From Lojkania enalia (Eukaryota > Ascomycota > Dothideomycetes > Pleosporales), in NCBI GenBank assembly GCA_010094045.1, contig ML986582.1, positions 682,001-746,000 on the forward strand: 64,000 nt of DNA. The letters run 5' to 3'. The notes beneath the pieces are model-generated. The model saw only the letters and a program-made list of their open reading frames with translations, had not been told where the DNA came from and made no database searches. This document shows positions 58,061 through 64,000 of this stretch, piece by piece; within the stretch, counting starts at the first letter, position 1, and each line of letters opens with the position of its first letter. The translations under genes were made by a program, and so were the position numbers.

Positions 58061-58904
58061 TTACTTCTTCTTCCCCTTCCTCTTCCCCCCTATACCCCCC
58101 GCCCCTACCACCTTCCTCTTTCCCTCAGTTCCCAACGCCGCCTTCTGCCTCAAATACACCCTGACTACCCCTTCCACACTCCCCCTATCATGCCTCGGCT
58201 TCCTCATATACGTCAACCTCGCCCTCCTCGCCCTCTTTTTCGCGCGCTGCACAACCTCAATACCCTCCACAAGCGGACTGTAAACCTTATACCACATCTC
58301 GACCCCTACACGGGTTAGCTGGCCGCGTAATAAAATGGCAGTGTCGACGCCCCGCCGCCGGATATTGATGCAGACTCCCGCAAAGGGATCCCCGCTGCGT
58401 AGTCGGACGAGCAGGATGTCGCCAACTTTCGCGGCTTCGGGGTTCGTTTTGGCGAAGAGGCGGGTGCGAACACCGGTCGGGTCGAGGAGGCGGATCTGCG
58501 AGGCCGTGACAGTGGCGAGCGGGTCCGGACAGATCTTTTTAATGTTCAGGGGGGAGGTGTGGATGGGGATGTTGCGGGAATCTGTTAATAGGTGATGGTT
58601 AGTGATGGGTGGGGTTAGAGGCGGTTTGAATGCGTTGATGGGGCCAATGGGGTCAATACTGCCATTGGAAAGCAAGATTGCGAGTCAAAGATGCATGGGA
58701 TCGGGAAGACGTACGTTTAAGCGATATATACTGCGGGCTCTTCGTCTTGGGGAGTGGTCGGTCTGGGAACACCAGTCTCTGCATTTGCGCTATGAGGGCT
58801 TCCGTCCTGGTCCGCTGCGTCCGGGGAAGGTGTTTGTTAGGGGTCTTTACGAGTGCCTGTGCGGCATTCGTGAGCCCGCGCTTGGGCGCCATTGTTGTGG
58901 CCAT
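58061..58904 (-). CDS. Mitochondrial ribosomal protein bL19m
   Basis: Exons are 58904-58715 and 58581-58061. The 133-nt intron starts GTACGT and ends CACTAACCATCACCTATTAACAG. The product is 236 residues. The bL19 core is clear from about residue 105: GDILLVRLRSGDPFAGVCINIRRRG, DTAILLRGQLTRVGVEM, then VYSPLVEGIEVV and a basic RAKKRARRARLTYMRKPRHDRG. The N-terminus is basic and Ser/Thr/Pro-rich, fitting a mitochondrial targeting sequence, and the C-terminus is a Lys/Gly-rich tail. A weaker donor (GTCTTC) with an AG at 58663 would give a 52-nt intron and a longer protein, also in phase. I prefer the model with the consensus donor and CTAAC branch site. Confidence 0.85.
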
Positions 58905-59573
58905 GGTTGTGGATCGTGAGCTGCGTGTTGGTAAACCATGTTGCAGTCCTCAGAAATTCGCGTTCGGGTCGAGCCGATGACTAAGCAGGGTATTACCTTT
59001 TCGGGAAGCCTAGTATAAGCTACCATACATAACGGGTAGGATCTAAGAAGTATCACTATATGTAGCGATTGTTTTATTTTAGTCAAAGTGAATTGCTTCA
59101 TATACATGTATTTTGGGCCGCTTCTTTGAATTTCCCAGCATCATCCGTAACTTGAGAGCTACTAGCTGCAAGAACTAGCAAGCAAGCCTGTCTCACATAT
59201 TCTGACATAGAGAAACTAAACTATTTTTGGGGAGCACTTGAAGTAAGACATACAGCCGCCCTATGCAACCCGCCCATGCGAAATGCTATTGCCCAAACTC
59301 CTTGCTGAGATGTAGGAGGTAAAACTTTTTCAGAGCCCATATATATATATATATGGTAGTTGACCATGTCACGCTCGAGCTGCCCATTCGCCGCCATATG
59401 CAATGAAAAAAACTATTAGTAGATAGGAGGCCACCCAAATGCTGCCATGCACGCCAGGAAACATGGATGGAAGGAAAACTATGTGCTAAAGTCTCGCTTG
59501 ATCGAGCTGCTCCGTCAAGCCGATGATGCCGTTGTAATGCCGGACAATTTCACCCTATTGTGCCGCGCAGCCG
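58905..59573. other. Intergenic region with AT microsatellite
   Basis: 670 bp between the bL19m promoter and the 3' end of the NmrA-like gene. An (AT)n run lies at 59339-59354. No gene is supported. Confidence 0.5.
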
Positions 59574-60762
59574 TTAGCAGTTGATCTGAGAATAATCAAG
59601 CTCGACTTCGCGCCTAGGTGTGTCTACCTCCTCCATCCAAGTCAGCCCATTGGCGGCTTCCTCCACGGGGAAGACCTCTCGTGCGTACTCCTCCATGTCG
59701 CGATAGCCTTCCCATAACTGTAATGCTAGGACGGGGCAATCTTTCTCGATATCCGGGCCGAAATATGGGGCGCCTTGTTCGCCGAGTGTGTACTCAAGAG
59801 CGGAGAGATGCTCGCGATATCCGGAAGGAATTGGGCAATTGATCATGATAGGGCCACGCTGGTATTCGACAGGCTTTCCTAGCCCGCGACTGAACGCCTT
59901 GCAGACTTGGATTGGAGTCATCATTGAAAAGGCTAACGGTATGCTGAATCATCAGTCAGTCGAAGCCCTGAATGAGGTGGCATGAGGTGACACGTGGCTT
60001 GCATGATGCCATTTAAAAAGATAAGGCGGAAAAAAGTCATGCAGAAGGGAAAATAGCCATCGCAAACCATCAAATTGTGGGGTGCAGTTTGCCCTATGTG
60101 GGGACGGCGTTGCAGATGTAGAGTTGCGCTTACCGTTTGCCGTTCCACTTTCGCGGCCCTTCTTTGAAGAGCTGGAATATGGCAGGGCCAACATCGTGCT
60201 CAGAGTCTAGCCATGGAAGCGGCTGACTTGGGTGAAAAGGCGCCTGCCATACGAAACTGTGGTCGGGCTGATGCTCCATGCGGAATAGAGGAAAGTCCAG
60301 GCCGGTGAAATTGTTGTGGTAGATGCCGCAATACACAAAAGTGGCCGGGAGGCCGATCTGGCGAATGTACTGCTCTACGGTAAACTTTGGGGCCCAGAGA
60401 GGAAGCGCTCTCCAATTATTGCCAAAGACGGAATGATCGGGCATGCTCGAGTAGACGTAGTGCTGCACACCAGCCTTCTTTGCGGCGTCGGCTAGCGATC
60501 GACCAATCGCAACCTCGTCTCCCCAATGCGTGGTATTGATGAAGGCGCATTGCACGCCCTTGAACAGGTTGTCAAGGAACTTGCGGTCCTCGAGCTGGCC
60601 CAGGTACACGGTCACGTTGGGGAGTTCGGAGAGCTCCCTGGCCACGAGTCCATTGAGGTCGCGCATTTGCGCTCGCACTTGCCATCCCACGGCGGACGCT
60701 ACACGGACGAAGCTAGCAGCCTGGCGGCCATTGCTGTTGATAGTGACAACGGTCCTCTGCAT
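59574..60762 (-). CDS. NmrA-like NAD(P)-binding protein
   Basis: Exons are 60762-60134 and 59943-59574. The 190-nt intron has donor GTAAGC and ends CTGACTGATGATTCAG. The product is 332 residues. It has the atypical Rossmann fold of NmrA-family proteins: RTVVTINSNGRQAASFVRVASAVGW with the NxxGRQA dinucleotide loop at residues ~3-25, VYLGQLEDRKFL, AFINTTHWGDE, HYVYSSMPD and the C-terminal KWNGKR/IPLAF..MTPIQVC block across the splice junction. NmrA itself senses the NAD(P) state and restrains the GATA factor AreA in nitrogen repression. Most fungal relatives have other or unknown partners, so only the family is claimed. The start is the first ATG. A G-rich tandem repeat lies ~205 bp upstream. 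Confidence 0.88.
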
Positions 60763-62842
60763 TCGGGCCGGCGGAGTCCAGATTCCTCGAATCGGGAGTA
60801 GTAATGACAATCAGAAGAAGTCAAGACGCGGGCAAAGGAAAGTATTCGCAGTCCAGGCGGCGTCGACGATGCCGCATCCAGTGCCGAGAAGGGGAGAAGC
60901 AGCGGCACCGGTTGATATAAGGAGCAAACACGGCCCAGGCAGGGCCGACCGCGTCTCTGGGACAGCGGGAGGCGGGAGGCGGGAGGCGGGAATGAGCAGG
61001 CGGGTGAGGATTGGGCGATGGGCGATGAACGACGGGCGATAGGCAGATAAAGGGTGGTGTGAGGCTGCGGTGTTTGACAGCGCGCGCGGATGAGTCGGTG
61101 TAGATACTGCCGCAATCGGGCGCACACCTGGTTGACTGCGGGTGGACTGAGAGACCGCACGTGCTGGGTCGCACGAACCTTGAAAGAACCTGAATCCTTG
61201 GAAGCTTCTCCACTGATTATATGGCGGCGGCCAGCTGGAGAGGACTGCAACTTGGAGGCTTGGCCACGAAGCGCGGCACGTGGGCGGCTCAAGAATGAAT
61301 GCAGGGTGCAGGTGGACGAGGGAGCTAGACGGAGTAGGACAAAGGTATGTGGTAGCTGGCCGCAATATATGCGTTCTGTACCATGGTAACAAGAAGCGCT
61401 CTTCCGCTGCGGATAGCCCATCCGGATGGATAGCAGAGGTTCAACAGTCAGCACCGGCAGGCACAGAGGGCATGGATGATGACGCCCCCGACGGAGATGC
61501 AGGAGATGCAACTTCTGGGGCCCGCCATCCTGTGTCACTATGTCCTGCTCGAGCATATTTTTCTCTCCGTCATGGTAGTCGATGGGGACAAATTACCTAA
61601 TAGTAGCTCATGGGGGACGAATTGGGGCACGGCTGGGACTCAATATGCGGTTAGCATGCCAGCGTCTGCTACGGCCAGCGACAGCGATAGGCAGACCGAA
61701 GAAACCCAAAGAAAAACTGTTGATCGGCCCAGCAAAGCAGAGACGGAGGAGATAGGCGCATGGCCCCATCGAGCGTGCGCTCCGTGATGCACATACGGGC
61801 GGGGATAGGCTCACGTCAAGCGCCCGTCGAGCTCAGGTTCAGGCGCAGGCGGGCGCTGGATGCGGGGAAGACGGCCGCAGGGAAGCAAGCACAAGCCTGG
61901 GGAGGGAGGGACGGAGGGAGGAGGAAACGGTCCTCAGCGGAGCGCAGCGCGGCGCGGCCGTTAGAGGCGGCGCTGCACGCCCATCCGAGCCAGCAGGAGC
62001 GGCCACGCTGTCAGAGACGCGACGTGATAATGGATGGCGTCGTGCCCGGCAGCGGGGGCTAGAGGGATGAAGGAGTCAGTGAATCATGGGATGCGCGATC
62101 CACCGCGGTGTTGGGCGCTCCGGAATAATGAGGACAAGGCTTGGCATGGTTTTCCCTTAGTAACCGAAAAACAAGCTCTCCAGGGGCCGGCAAGCCACCG
62201 ACGCAGCCCCTACTCTCCAACCCCCTACCTGCACACCAACGTACCGCATGCCTGTGCGTGCTGCCCGGGCCGGTTCCAGTCATAGCGAGCTGCGGGGCCA
62301 CGATGGCGTGCTTATCTACAGCACTTGTACACTCTTACAATCAGATGGACCACTACTACCGGCTACCCAACTTAGCACTCTGGAACCACCTGCACCGTCT
62401 CCACTCCCAGTTGGCTGTTTCAGCAATTGCACCCCAGACGGGCGGGCCTGACCCAGCGCAGCTTTCCTTTCCCCGCAACAATCAGACATCCCCTCCGCCA
62501 GCCTTGATAGCACCTGCGCCAGACCTTCAGCCAGCACGCCCAAGACCAAGCCACCAAGATTGCTATCGCGTAAACACCAACACGCACCAGTCATAGCCAG
62601 CTGAGTCGCATCGCTATCTATATGCGTATGGACATTACAAGGCCCTCGGCTAGGACCGCTCATGTCACCCGACCGTAACGACAGACGACAACATGGCGAC
62701 ATCGCAAATGCCCATTATTCGACTCCCCCTTAGCTATGCTTGTATGCGTTGCCCCCTCCTGCAAGCCCCAACCAGCCTCAGCAGTATGGCGGCACATTAC
62801 CCGTCGCTCTAGCAGGCTCCGCGCAGCCTCCACGATGCACTG
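60763..62842. other. G+C-rich gene-free region
   Basis: 2.1 kb between the NmrA-like promoter and the 3' end of the asparaginase gene. It is G+C-rich, with many overlapping open frames on all strands and none with a recognisable motif. A four-run guanine motif occurs at 61899-61918 besides the tandem repeat at 60965-60991. Confidence 0.45.
60965..60991 (+). repeat. Seven-base G-rich tandem repeat
   Basis: The unit GCGGGAG is repeated almost four times without error. The four GGG runs with four-base spacers fit a potential G-quadruplex on the + strand, the template strand of the NmrA-like gene. Confidence 0.85.
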
Positions 62843-64000
62843 CTAGCTCAACACCATCTCCCAGATCGCAGCGTTGTCATCGCCCTCTGACGCATAGAGC
62901 CTTGCGGCCGCCATCTCCTCCGAATGCAGATGCGCGCCAGCTTCCCGCAAAACACCCACATGATCCTTCAGCCCCGCAGCCGCCGCCAGAAAGAGGGGCG
63001 TATTGCCGCTGCGATTGCGGAGGTGGACCGAGGCACCCTGCGCTAGGAACTCGCGCAGAATCTCGAGGTTGGGCGACGTCGCGGCCAGGTGCTGTGCAAG
63101 AAACCCACATGTCAGCATACCCATCCGGAAGCGCAATCTTGCATGGTAGGTGCATGGCAAGTGCAGGGGAAGTCCGCATCCTCGGAACAACACTTGATCC
63201 GCGCCCCGCGCTGCAGTAGCCGGTGTGCCAATAGATAAGGCCCAGCATGGTACTGCCGCCAAGCACCTCTTTGCTAGGCCTTGTATGGCTTCGTGCCTGC
63301 TTTGGCCGACGGCGTCTTCTTCTTCTCTGATCTTCCTTTATCAGAGATAATGCTGTTGCACCATCTCGCAGAACCAGCTCACCTGTAATACGACGCTTCC
63401 GATACCGGCTACCTCGCAGCGAGATCAGATGAAAAAGCTTTCTATCTTGATTGCAGCCCGCGGTTGGCGGTAGGTCGACGCATCTACAGGAGCCTTCCAA
63501 TTGCATTGGGCTTTGGACGCTAACCGTGAATCTCCAGGTGATAATAAGAGAATCCACTTACCACAGGAGTGTTAAGATTGTAGTCCGCATCGTTGAGAAG
63601 CCATCTCGGTTCGCCCCGAATTATGTCCCGCGTGTCTTGTAGATTACCTTTTTGGATTGCATATCCTAGTGCTGTTAAACTGGACAGCTCTGGAGTTAGA
63701 CTGCCGCTTGTCTTTGGATGCTCGAAATGTGTCCGTGTCAATTCGGTCAGCTCGCCTCGCATGGAGACCGACATTCGTTTTGCTACGTCTTCGGGCGTCG
63801 CGCCTGGCTGCGCCAGCAGGTACGCCAGCTTCGTGAGCGCCGCCTCAGTTGTGAGATCCTGTCCGAACACGATACCCGCACGGCTCAACGTAGTCCCGGG
63901 AGCATAAAGTGGGCTCACACTGCCGCTTAAACACTGCGTCACATTCACTATGACGATTCCTCTCTTAACTGCATCTGCCAGCACTCGTGTCATTGCGCTA
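62843..64000 (-). CDS. Type I asparaginase with ankyrin tail, 5'-truncated by window edge
   Basis: The gene enters from beyond 64000. Visible exons are 64000-63562 and 63091-62843, joined across a 470-nt intron (GTAAGTGG...CTGAC...TTTCTTGCACAG), phase 0. The first holds the C-terminal half of a cytosolic bacterial-type asparaginase: VIVNVTQCLSGSV, YAPGTTLSRAGI and DLTTEAALTKLAYLL. The junction reconstitutes an ankyrin repeat exactly (NLNTPV/HLAATSPNLEIL). The second exon carries further ankyrin-like repeats (HLRNRSGNTPLFLAAAAGL) and ends EMVLS. This layout matches eukaryotic 60-kDa asparaginase/lysophospholipase proteins, which hydrolyse L-asparagine. The catalytic Thr residues lie in the missing N-terminal part. 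Confidence 0.85.

Noticed and set aside
59339..59354. AT run considered as a regulatory element
   Set aside because: A simple microsatellite in an intergenic region with no positional relation to a promoter.
60811..61556. Long minus- and plus-strand ORFs upstream of the NmrA-like gene
   Set aside because: Overlapping frames of Arg/Pro/Ser-rich composition caused by high G+C. They run into the NmrA-like exon out of frame and show no domain.
1..64000. CRISPR arrays, bacterial-type operons, ribosome binding sites and riboswitches
   Set aside because: The sequence is fungal nuclear DNA with introns. No regularly spaced direct repeats or bacterial signals were seen.

Overview
The window is nuclear DNA of a filamentous ascomycete (Pezizomycotina). 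Protein genes are cut by very short introns (about 44-60 nt, GT...AG, with CTAAC/CTGAC-type branch sites just before the acceptor). The gene set is typical of these fungi: a HET-domain protein, a fungal rhodopsin-domain membrane protein, an UstYa/DUF3328 protein, an NmrA-like protein and a Fot1/pogo transposon. A leotiomycete is a reasonable guess, but the sequence alone does not settle it. All exon models were built by hand from reading frame, splice consensus and protein-family fit. I ran no alignment or search.

Layout. 0-5 kb: a 1,090-bp internally deleted Fot1/pogo element with intact 20-bp inverted ends and TA target duplication, then an uncharacterised fungal protein. 5-14 kb: a single-pass mucin-like protein, an HSPA12-like Hsp70 ATPase, and a head-to-head pair, SF3a60 (splicing) and the eIF4AIII/Fal1 DEAD-box helicase. 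15-23 kb: poorly conserved small coiled-coil proteins, a PAM2-motif reading frame broken by three in-frame TAG codons, and an A+T-rich stretch with a decayed gene. 24-31 kb: the Pho89/PHO-4 sodium-phosphate symporter and the replicative helicase subunit Mcm5 with MluI-box sites upstream. 31-37 kb: mostly gene-poor, with a 1.1-kb inverted-repeat-bounded element carrying a small coiled-coil ORF. 37-41 kb: Vps54 of the GARP tethering complex.

41-57 kb is an accessory block: HET protein, rhodopsin-domain receptor-like protein, a tiny secreted peptide divergent from an UstYa-type oxidase, a seven-pass membrane protein, a secreted copper amine oxidase, a double GFA/CENP-V protein, ribokinase and a dead MFS transporter fragment. 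58-64 kb: mitochondrial ribosomal protein bL19m, an NmrA-like NAD(P)-binding protein and the 3' part of an ankyrin-tailed type I asparaginase that runs off the right edge.

Most interesting points: (i) the divergent pair of a short signal-peptide ORF and an UstYa homologue. Splicing one plausible intron gives the peptide a Lys-Arg site and a short cysteine/tryptophan tail, the arrangement expected of a fungal ribosomal-peptide (dikaritin-like) locus. (ii) Two unrelated reading frames interrupted only by TAG codons, one with two PABP-binding PAM2 motifs. (iii) A coiled coil with histidine at almost every heptad. (iv) The undescribed-looking inverted-repeat element at 34.2-35.4 kb.
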